The position numbers and the translations under genes were made by a program. From the NCBI GenBank assembly GCA_041671305.1, contig JBAZBX010000031.1, forward strand, positions 1-6,749: a DNA stretch of 6,749 nucleotides, in the 5' to 3' direction. Below, one piece after another: positions 1 through 5,490 of this stretch; position 1 is the stretch's first letter, and every line of letters starts with the position of its first letter. Source of the stretch: CAIPBY01 sp041671305 (lineage in GTDB: Bacteria; Patescibacteriota; Patescibacteriia; 2-01-FULL-39-33). Under the pieces are notes generated by a model. The model did not search any database. It had not been told where the DNA came from and saw only the letters and a list, made by a program, of their open reading frames with translations.

Positions 1-141
1 GTTTTTGCAGGAAATAATCCAATGGTGTTGATTGGTTGGTATCCAAGGTATTTCTCCACAACTGATTGCTATATCTCTGAAATAAGCAACAGGCTAATTT
101 CTTTGAATACAGCGATATCCGTTGAAATGATCTGCGCTTAA
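1..141 (+). CDS. 3' end of an unidentified protein (partial, 46 codons)
   Basis: Frame 1 is open from the first base to a TAA at 139-141 and encodes 46 residues. The other two forward frames are soon closed. The fragment contains NPMVLIGWYPRYFS near its start, then an alternating hydrophobic stretch ending SVEMICA. The 'GWYPRYF' element followed by a helix and a final strand faintly recalls the 'GYVPRYL' core of HIRAN-type domains, but this is a resemblance from memory over few residues and I do not assign a function. It could be the C-terminal end of a real upstream gene or a chance open frame. The operon promoter begins about 45 nt downstream, so the fragment is probably a separate transcription unit. 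No clear terminator is visible after it; the weak 5-bp hairpin at about 154-168 has no T-run. Confidence 0.35.
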   Translation, partial: VFAGNNPMVLIGWYPRYFSTTDCYISEISNRLISLNTAISVEMICA

Positions 142-187
142 GCTACTACATATTTGGCATTTTGTCAAGTGGAATAGATTAAGAAAG

Positions 188-216
188 TTGAAAAATATCT
201 GTTTTTTCGTTAAAAT
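188..216 (+). promoter_or_regulatory. Predicted sigma70-type promoter of the activase operon
   Basis: TTGAAA (188-193) and TAAAAT (211-216) are separated by exactly 17 nt, each with five of six consensus bases. The predicted transcription start is near 223, giving a leader of about 20 nt before the ATG at 244. The leader is AT-rich and carries no Shine-Dalgarno sequence. This is the only good promoter ahead of the six-gene run, so it is the best candidate for driving the operon. Confidence 0.55.
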
Positions 217-243
217 ATTATAACTGTTGATTAATCGTTAATT

Positions 244-1200
244 ATGAAAATTGGAATACCTAGAGCCGGTTTGTACTACCTTTATTTTCCATTTTGGAAG
301 AGATTTTTTGAAGAGCTGGGAATTGAAGTGGTCGTATCGCCCAAAACAGATAAGCAAATAATGGACTTGGGTCTTAAGACCGCCAATGGCGAGGCTTGTT
401 TGCCAATAAAAATATATTATGGCCACGTCAATTGGCTGAGAAATGAAGGAGTAGATTTTTTCTTGTTTCCTTATTTTGACAGAGTGTTTAATTCTGCCGA
501 AAAGTTGGGAGAAAAATCATTTTTTTGTCCGTATTTTGTGGGCATGTCTGATGTCATGAGGGCGGAATATCCGGAGATAGAAACGATTAGTCCGAAGATG
601 ACTTTTGAAAATGGAATAATTGATCCGGAACCTTGGTTGGAATTGGCTGATAAATTAGGAAAAAGCAAGGCCGAGGTAAAATTAGCCCATGAAAAAGCTC
701 AAGAGGAACATACTTTATTTGTTTCTAGAATGCAATCTGAGCAATTGATGCCGGTAGAGATTATTGATTCTGTAAAAATAAATAGTTCAAGCAAAGACAA
801 AATTGCCATAATCGGCCATCCGTATTTAATTTATGATTTTCAAGCGAGTCTAAATATTATTGATAAGATGATAAAAAACGGATATTCTATTAGAACCATG
901 GAAATGGTTACTGAGCAAGAAAAAGAAGAGGCTCTGAACTCTTTGCTTCTTCAACCGCATAATCATTGGTATGTGACCAATGAAGAAAGGATGGCTCTAT
1001 CTGCCGTCGCCAGAGATAAAGAGGTCAAGGGTATAATTTATTTGACACCGTTTAACTGCGGGCCGGATTTTCTCATGGAGACTTATGTACTCAAGGATAT
1101 TAGAAAATTCAAACCCATTACCACTATATCTTTTGACGAAGCTAGCGGTGAAGCGGGACTAGCTACCAGAATAGAAGCTTTTATTGATGTCTTGAAATAA
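244..1200 (+). CDS. Acyl-CoA dehydratase activase-related protein, DUF2229 / COG3580-like
   Basis: This 318-aa protein belongs to the family called CoA protein activase or 2-hydroxyglutaryl-CoA dehydratase activase-related, distantly related to the iron-sulfur subunits of 2-hydroxyacyl-CoA dehydratases and benzoyl-CoA reductases. Visible family signatures are the N-terminal IGIPRAGLYYLYFPFW (3-18), GEACLPIK (49-56), GHPYLIYD (191-198), TPFNCGPD (268-275) and the C-terminal DEASGEAGLATRIEAFID (298-315). It has exactly three cysteines, C52, C95 and C272, two of them inside conserved motifs, so they are credible ligands for a [4Fe-4S]-type cluster (inference). No signal peptide or membrane segment is visible, so it is cytoplasmic. 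In many anaerobes this module is fused to the activase and to the COG3581 module in one large polypeptide; here it stands alone, first in the operon, 2 nt before its paralogue. The ATG is the first in-frame start after the promoter and begins directly at the conserved N-terminus. All 11 arginines use AGA or AGG. The biochemical reaction is not established for the family. Confidence 0.85.
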   Translation: MKIGIPRAGLYYLYFPFWKRFFEELGIEVVVSPKTDKQIMDLGLKTANGEACLPIKIYYGHVNWLRNEGVDFFLFPYFDRVFNSAEKLGEKSFFCPYFVGMSDVMRAEYPEIETISPKMTFENGIIDPEPWLELADKLGKSKAEVKLAHEKAQEEHTLFVSRMQSEQLMPVEIIDSVKINSSSKDKIAIIGHPYLIYDFQASLNIIDKMIKNGYSIRTMEMVTEQEKEEALNSLLLQPHNHWYVTNEERMALSAVARDKEVKGIIYLTPFNCGPDFLMETYVLKDIRKFKPITTISFDEASGEAGLATRIEAFIDVLK

Positions 1201-1202
1201 TT

Positions 1203-2282
1203 ATGAAATACGCATCATATCACGGATTAAATCATCACATTGCCATGAAGGTAATGTTTAATTATTTTGGCAAGAAATTTATAGAGTTGCCGGAATTGAA
1301 TGATAAGATGCTTAGGTGGGGTGAAGCGAATGCGCCGGAATATTCTTGTTTTCCCTTGAAAGCGTATTTGGGATTTTTCAAGGAATTGATAGATATGGAT
1401 GTGCATGATTTCTTTGTTTATGGCGCGACCGATATCAGATCTTGCAGGTATATGGATTTATGGGAAGGTGGAAAAAAAATTCTTTATGATAAAGGCCATG
1501 ATTTTAATATCCATTATTGGGGCGGATTCGGCACCATGAAAATTTTTGAGCAGTTTCAGGAAGTGTTGGGAAAACAGTCCAAGGCCAAAATTGCTATTGG
1601 CATTTTGGTTTACGCGGATGCTCTCTATGCCGTGGATAAGCTAAATGACGAGGCCAATAAGTTAAGGCCCAGAGAAATTAAATCCGGTTCCGTAGATGCC
1701 TGGCTCAAAAGATGGTACGAAAAAATGAAAAAGCAGAAAAAGCTGGGAAAGCCTATCAAGGTTATGAATAAAGCACTCAAGGATTTGAAAAATGTTGAAA
1801 TAGATAATGATAAGGAGATAATTAAAGTGGCTTTTGCGGGTGATATTTTCAAAGTCCATGAGCCGTTTTTCCATTTTGATACCATTAGGAAAATTAATAG
1901 ATTAGGTTTGGAAGCAAGACAGCCAATAAGATTTTCTTTATTTTTCTTTGGTCAGAATCCCATTTTTTTCCGATCAGATATGGTGAAAAAGTTCAGGGGT
2001 TATCAGAAAAAAGCCAAGAAGTATATGTCTGCGGCACCGGCCTCATACTTGGATATCAGTATCGGAGAGGTGATTGAGGATATTGAAAACGGAGCCAAAG
2101 GTATAATTCACTTCCAAAGCTTCGGCTGTATGCCGGATATTATGTTTAAGCCAATTTTGGATAGGATTGCCAAGGATTATAATGTGCCTATTATGCATTT
2201 TATGCGTGATACACATGCCTCAGATGCCGCATATCAAACTAGGTTGGAAGCGTTTGCTGACTTGGTAAAGGCAAAAAAGTAA
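1203..2282 (+). CDS. HgdB/COG3581-like iron-sulfur partner of the activase
   Basis: This 359-aa protein is a paralogue of the preceding gene and resembles the COG3581 half of fused activase-related proteins. The signatures are YSCFPLKAYLG (47-57, family C-[FLY]-P-x-K), ATDIRSCRYMDLWEGG (75-90, matching the usual GSCR/GPCR-type loop), FAGDIF (211-216), QSFGCMPDI (305-313) and a C-terminal TRLEAFADLV (346-355). Exactly three cysteines occur, C49, C81 and C309, each in a conserved motif, matching what would be expected of iron-sulfur cluster ligands. A lysine-rich helical stretch lies at about 145-200. The acidic 'DExxxEAG' element that precedes TR(L/I)EAF in gene 1 is replaced here by RDTHASDAAYQ. 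It is cytoplasmic by absence of signal or membrane segments. The start lies 2 nt after the upstream stop, with no ribosome binding site, so translational coupling is likely. I infer it forms a complex with the gene-1 product and receives electrons from the activase encoded next. The substrate is unknown. Confidence 0.82.
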   Translation: MKYASYHGLNHHIAMKVMFNYFGKKFIELPELNDKMLRWGEANAPEYSCFPLKAYLGFFKELIDMDVHDFFVYGATDIRSCRYMDLWEGGKKILYDKGHDFNIHYWGGFGTMKIFEQFQEVLGKQSKAKIAIGILVYADALYAVDKLNDEANKLRPREIKSGSVDAWLKRWYEKMKKQKKLGKPIKVMNKALKDLKNVEIDNDKEIIKVAFAGDIFKVHEPFFHFDTIRKINRLGLEARQPIRFSLFFFGQNPIFFRSDMVKKFRGYQKKAKKYMSAAPASYLDISIGEVIEDIENGAKGIIHFQSFGCMPDIMFKPILDRIAKDYNVPIMHFMRDTHASDAAYQTRLEAFADLVKAKK

Positions 2283-2312
2283 AGAGATTATGAAATTAAT
2301 AAAGATATAAAT

Positions 2313-3329
2313 ATGGGTAATTCCTCAGCACAACCAAATATTTCAGAATCAAAAAGTGAGCCCAAAAAAGCTTACTTGGGAATTGATGTTGGCTCAGTCA
2401 GTTGTAATGTCGTGGCGATTGGTGAAGATGGCAAATTATTTTTCAAAAGATATATCAGAACTCAAGGACAGCCTATTGAAGCGATTAAATTCGGCTTGTT
2501 TGAAGCGAGCGGAATATTGAAGAATTATGAGATAGCTGGAGTGGGCACAACTGGCAGTGGTAGGATTCTGGCGGGATTTCTCGTTGGCGCTGATGTGGTC
2601 AAAAATGAAATTACTACTCATGCGGTGGCAGCTGGAAGCGAAGTTCCAGGAGTTAGGACGGTTATAGAAATTGGAGGACAAGATTCCAAAATTATTATTC
2701 TGGAAGACGGCATTGTGACGGATTTTGCCATGAATACGGTTTGCGCTGCCGGTACCGGATCTTTTTTGGATCAGCAGTGTTCACGACTAGGAATAAAAAT
2801 AGAGGATTTTGGAGATTTGGCGCTTCAGTCTTCTGGCAGTGTCAGTATTTCTGGTAGGTGTACGGTATTTGCCGAGTCCGATATGATTCACAAACAGCAG
2901 ATTGGCGCTAAGCGCGAAGATATTATCAGAGGTTTGTGCGAGGCATTGGTCAGAAACTATTTGAATAATGTTGGCAAGGGAAAAGAAATTATTGAGCCGA
3001 TTGTTTTCCAGGGCGGAGTAGCCGCCAATAAAGGCATCAAGGCGGAATTTGAAAAGACCTTGGATAAGAAAGTGACCATACCGGAGCATTTTGATGTGAT
3101 GGGAGCATTGGGTGCTGCGCTTTTGGCCAAGAAAGCAAAATTAGAAAAAAGTAAATTCAAGGGATTTGATATCTCCAAACATCAATTTGAGACGACAGCT
3201 TTTCATTGTCCTGATTGCACCAATAATTGCGAGGTAGTGGAGTTCAAAGAAAACGGAAAAGTCACTGCCAGATGGGGAGACAGATGCGGAAAATGGGCAG
3301 AGAATTTGGACAAAAGGCCAAAAGCTTAA
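2313..3329 (+). CDS. BadF/BadG/HgdC-type 2-hydroxyacyl-CoA dehydratase activase (ATPase)
   Basis: This 338-aa protein is a member of the ASKHA (actin/Hsp70-like) activase family, homodimers that hold one [4Fe-4S] cluster between subunits and use ATP hydrolysis to inject a low-potential electron into a partner iron-sulfur protein. Motifs in order are phosphate-1 GIDVGSVSCN (23-32), GTTGSGR (78-84), phosphate-2 IEIGGQDSK (118-126), NTVCAAGTGSF (141-151), GRCTVFAESD (181-190), VFQGGVAANKG (231-241) and GALGAAL (264-270). C144 and C183 are the cluster-bridging cysteines expected for the family. Residues 1-18 are a polar, probably disordered leader. An extra C-terminal module (about 296-330) has C299-x2-C302-x3-C306 and C325, seen in activases allied to DUF2229 proteins rather than in minimal HgdC enzymes of about 260-270 aa. 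It follows its presumed partner proteins after a 30-nt gap without a clear Shine-Dalgarno. The family assignment is firm; the physiological partner is inferred from gene order. Confidence 0.92.
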   Translation: MGNSSAQPNISESKSEPKKAYLGIDVGSVSCNVVAIGEDGKLFFKRYIRTQGQPIEAIKFGLFEASGILKNYEIAGVGTTGSGRILAGFLVGADVVKNEITTHAVAAGSEVPGVRTVIEIGGQDSKIIILEDGIVTDFAMNTVCAAGTGSFLDQQCSRLGIKIEDFGDLALQSSGSVSISGRCTVFAESDMIHKQQIGAKREDIIRGLCEALVRNYLNNVGKGKEIIEPIVFQGGVAANKGIKAEFEKTLDKKVTIPEHFDVMGALGAALLAKKAKLEKSKFKGFDISKHQFETTAFHCPDCTNNCEVVEFKENGKVTARWGDRCGKWAENLDKRPKA

Positions 3330-3356
3330 TACTATTAATTTATAATTATTAAATTT

Positions 3357-3653
3357 ATGCCAGAATTAACGGCCAACAATACACCGCAGGAAATTCGTAT
3401 CGCGGATAATTTAATCGGCGGTGAGTATGCCAACGCTATGCAAATATCACACAACAAGGAAGAATTTATTATGTCCTTTTTTAATGTTGTACCTCCTGGC
3501 GGACGAGTCGTGGCTAGAGTAATTTCCAGTCCAGGACATTTGAAAAATATGATTTTTGCCTTGCAGGATAATTTAAAAAAATATGAAGCTCAATTTGGAT
3601 CGGTGACTCAGGCCGAGAGTCCAAAGGCGGAAATAGGTTTTAAAGCAGAGTAA
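3357..3653 (+). CDS. DUF3467 family small protein
   Basis: This 98-aa soluble protein matches my memory of the DUF3467 family: IRIADNLIGGEYANAMQISH (13-32), then EEFIMSFFNVVPPGGRVVARVISSPGHLKNMIFAL (35-69, broken by conserved Phe and Gly-Gly positions), and a helical end with LKKYEAQFG (73-81). The length is typical. The family pattern of two short strands, a 'FFN.VPP.GRVVARV' turn and a final helix is complete, so the gene looks intact. There are no cysteines, signal peptide or membrane segment. The function is not known; homologues are widespread small standalone proteins in bacteria and archaea. It sits 27 nt after the activase and 11 nt before dnaJ, clearly within the operon. The leader (3330-3356) is almost pure A/T and includes a weak AATTTA/TAAATT inverted repeat, with no Shine-Dalgarno. 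The ATG lies just before the conserved region and is the only sensible start. Confidence 0.85.
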   Translation: MPELTANNTPQEIRIADNLIGGEYANAMQISHNKEEFIMSFFNVVPPGGRVVARVISSPGHLKNMIFALQDNLKKYEAQFGSVTQAESPKAEIGFKAE

Positions 3654-3664
3654 TTATATAAATT

Positions 3665-4771
3665 ATGGCACAAGATTATTACAAAACTTTGGGCGTGGAT
3701 AAAGGAGCTTCTCAAGAAGAAATTAAGAAAGCTTTTAGAAAATTAGCCCACGAGCATCATCCGGATAAATCTGGCGGTACTGCTGATAAGTTCAAGGAGA
3801 TAAATGAAGCTTATCAGGTTCTTGGCAATGAAGGCAAAAGAAAGCAATATGATCAGTTCGGATCTTCATTTGCCAATAATGCCGGAGGAGGATCCGGAGG
3901 ATTTAATTATCAGGATTTTGCCAGAGCGCAGAGTCAGGGAGGTAATCCGTTTGGTCAGGGAGGAGTTAATTTTGATTTTGGCGATATGGGAGACTTGGGA
4001 GATATTTTTGGATCATTTTTCGGTGGCGGTGGACAAAGGAAGACAAGACGTCAGACCAGGGGAGCCGATATGGAAGTTGAAATAACTCTAGAATTACAAG
4101 AGGCAGTATTTGGCGTTGAGAAAAATATAAGATTAAAGAAAAATATAAATTGCGATGTCTGCAATGGCAGTGGCGCAGAACCTGGTTCAAAAGTAGAAAC
4201 ATGCACAACCTGCCATGGAAGTGGTTATGTCAGCCAGATACAGCAGACATTTTTGGGCAATATCAGAAGTCAGAGTGTTTGTCCACAGTGCCAAGGTGAA
4301 GGCCAGATATTTAGTAAAAAATGCCATAAATGTCATGGCGAAGGCACAGTTGCTAGCGAAGAGGAGATAAAGGTAAAGATTCCCGCTGGCATTGATAATG
4401 GCCAATCACTTCGTCTTTCTGGAAAAGGCGAGGCCAAGGGCAAAGGAACGCCTGGCGATCTGTATGTCAGAATAAGAGTGAGCCCGAACAAAAATTTTGT
4501 TCGCAAAGGATATAATATATTTTCCAAGGAATATATCTCGGTTTCTCAGGCGATTTTGGGAGACAAGATAGAGATTTTGACGGTAGACGGATCATTGAAT
4601 TTGAAGATACCAGAAGGCACTCAGAGTCATACGGAGTTTAAGCTCAAAGATAAAGGAGTTCCGCATTTGGAAGGACGTGGCAGGGGAGACCATCTGGTGG
4701 AAGTGATTGTGCGTATTCCCAAAAATATATCCAGACAGCAAAGAAAATTAATTGAAGAAGCCCAAATATAA
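3665..4771 (+). CDS. dnaJ: Chaperone protein DnaJ (Hsp40, type I)
   Basis: DnaJ is the co-chaperone that delivers unfolded clients to DnaK and stimulates its ATPase. All type-I domains are present in 368 aa: J-domain (about 4-65) with the catalytic HPD at 32-34; Gly/Phe-rich linker (about 68-123); zinc-binding domain with four CxxCxGxG repeats starting at C163, C180, C206 and C220; and two C-terminal substrate-binding beta domains (about 135-160 and 230-350). The protein stops at KLIEEAQI, right after the last conserved helix, so the extra C-terminal tail of E. coli DnaJ (376 aa) is missing; the ends of this family vary, so this is not a truncation. No dnaK or grpE is in the window. The start ATG is 11 nt after the previous stop without a Shine-Dalgarno; the stop TAA shares its last A with the next gene's ATG. 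Whether it serves the operon's iron-sulfur proteins or is the general DnaJ cannot be told. Confidence 0.96.
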   Translation: MAQDYYKTLGVDKGASQEEIKKAFRKLAHEHHPDKSGGTADKFKEINEAYQVLGNEGKRKQYDQFGSSFANNAGGGSGGFNYQDFARAQSQGGNPFGQGGVNFDFGDMGDLGDIFGSFFGGGGQRKTRRQTRGADMEVEITLELQEAVFGVEKNIRLKKNINCDVCNGSGAEPGSKVETCTTCHGSGYVSQIQQTFLGNIRSQSVCPQCQGEGQIFSKKCHKCHGEGTVASEEEIKVKIPAGIDNGQSLRLSGKGEAKGKGTPGDLYVRIRVSPNKNFVRKGYNIFSKEYISVSQAILGDKIEILTVDGSLNLKIPEGTQSHTEFKLKDKGVPHLEGRGRGDHLVEVIVRIPKNISRQQRKLIEEAQI

Positions 4772-5313
4772 TGATTACTTTTAGCTTAATTATCGTGCTT
4801 ATTGTCACCATATTTATAGCCGTGATGATGTTTTCTATTGTGGTTGGTTTGATTATGACGGGAGTGCCTTTTGTTTCTTCTCATTTTGGAGACGTGAACG
4901 AAATTTTGGCAGTCATGGAGCTTGTTCCAGGTCAAGTGATCTGTGATTTGGGTTGCGGTAAAGCGCAGATACTTATCAAGGCATGTAAGAAATACAAAGT
5001 TAAGGGGATTGGTTATGAATTATCGCTTTGGCCTTATCTTTGGGCAAGGCTTAATGTCTGGCTTTCCGGAGCGGATGTAAAGATTTATTTTGCTAATTTT
5101 TTTCAGGCTGACTTGAGCAAGGCGGATATGATATATTGCTATTTGTTTCCAGAGATTATGGCAAAGTTAGAACACAAGTTTCAGAAAGAATTAAAACCAG
5201 GCGCTAAGGTGGTCAGTTATGGATTTAAGATGCCAAATATGACTCCTGACAAGGTTGTTATCACTCATGCGGATAATGTAGAATTGGGAAAGATTTATAT
5301 TTATAAGTTTTAA
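4771..5313 (+). CDS. Membrane-anchored class I SAM methyltransferase, FAM173/ATPSC-KMT-like
   Basis: This is a 180-aa protein. Residues 4-30 form one strongly hydrophobic helix with no cleavage site, an N-terminal membrane anchor that should leave the catalytic part in the cytoplasm. It is followed by GVPFVSSHFGDVNEIL (31-46) and the Rossmann SAM-binding motif VICDLGCGKAQILIKA (56-71), the acidic ribose-binding E83 in GIGYELSLWP, DLSKADMIYCYLFPEIM (114-130) and ELKPGAKVVSYGF (140-152). This order, with a leading helix, P-F-V turn and 'D.I..YLFP..M' motif, resembles the FAM173/ATPSC-KMT lysine methyltransferases of mitochondria and their prokaryotic relatives, which modify lysines in proteins. 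The exact substrate here is unknown, and a small-molecule target remains possible. It overlaps dnaJ by one base (TAATG), indicating translational coupling, and is the last gene of the operon. No terminator hairpin is evident immediately after it. Confidence 0.78.
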   Translation: MITFSLIIVLIVTIFIAVMMFSIVVGLIMTGVPFVSSHFGDVNEILAVMELVPGQVICDLGCGKAQILIKACKKYKVKGIGYELSLWPYLWARLNVWLSGADVKIYFANFFQADLSKADMIYCYLFPEIMAKLEHKFQKELKPGAKVVSYGFKMPNMTPDKVVITHADNVELGKIYIYKF

Positions 5314-5320
5314 TTAACTA

Positions 5321-5349
5321 TTGACAAAAATAGTAAAATACACTAGTTT
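5321..5349 (+). promoter_or_regulatory. Possible promoter upstream of the purC-like gene
   Basis: A perfect TTGACA (5321-5326) lies just after the methyltransferase stop. The best hexamer at 17 nt is TAGTTT (5344-5349), only three of six consensus bases, so the -10 is weak. A second candidate pairs CTGTCA (5408-5413) with TATAGA (5431-5436) across 17 nt, four of six each, overlapping a perfect palindrome. One of these probably drives the purC-like gene. Confidence 0.35.
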
Positions 5350-5364
5350 CTATGTGAAAGGATC

Positions 5365-5383
5365 TTTACTAAAATATAGTAAA
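5365..5383. repeat. Inverted repeat TTTACTA-AAATA-TAGTAAA
   Basis: Two perfect 7-bp arms (5365-5371 and 5377-5383) flank a 5-nt spacer, and a third copy of TAGTAAA lies at 5331-5337 just after the TTGACA box. Three copies of one heptamer in about 50 nt of a promoter region suggest a regulator binding site, although A/T-rich sequence makes such repeats more likely by chance. As RNA the hairpin would be weak. Confidence 0.4.
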
Positions 5384-5407
5384 TATTTTGTTCTTTGGGG
5401 AATATTC

Positions 5408-5422
5408 CTGTCAAGTTGACAG
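5408..5422. promoter_or_regulatory. 15-bp perfect palindrome CTGTCAA-G-TTGACAG, possible operator
   Basis: Two perfect 7-bp arms meet at a single central base, about 70 nt before the purC-like start. The single-base centre rules out an RNA hairpin, so a dimeric DNA-binding protein site is the more natural reading. The left arm overlaps the -35 candidate CTGTCA of the second possible promoter, which would suit repression. The regulator is not identifiable. Confidence 0.45.
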
Positions 5423-5456
5423 TTTGCAAATATAGAGATTAGTGTGTGATTCTAAC

Positions 5457-5482
5457 TGCACTAAGGTGCAAACATGAAAGGG
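5457..5482 (+). promoter_or_regulatory. Leader hairpin and Shine-Dalgarno of the purC-like gene
   Basis: TGCAC-TAAG-GTGCA (5457-5470) is a small perfect hairpin. It is followed by GAAAGGG (5476-5482), a good ribosome binding site 8 nt before the GTG at 5491. No other coding gene in the window has such a site. It decides the start: the in-frame GTG at 5446 would place both elements inside the coding region and has no ribosome binding site. Confidence 0.6.
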
Positions 5483-5490
5483 TTAAAGCC

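Noticed and set aside
2290..2310. Seven-codon ATG-to-TAA mini frame before the activase
   Set aside because: It is too short and low in complexity in A/T-rich DNA; there is no evidence of a leader peptide.
2787..3089. 100-codon minus-strand open frame inside the activase gene
   Set aside because: The opposite strand encodes all activase motifs across this stretch; the minus-strand product shows no domain.
3804..4085. 93-codon plus-strand frame overlapping dnaJ
   Set aside because: It is an out-of-frame reading of the J-domain and Gly/Phe linker of dnaJ, whose own frame is fully conserved.
5446..5490. 15-residue N-terminal extension of the purC-like protein from GTG 5446
   Set aside because: It lacks a ribosome binding site, is not conserved-looking, and contains the hairpin and Shine-Dalgarno that serve GTG 5491.
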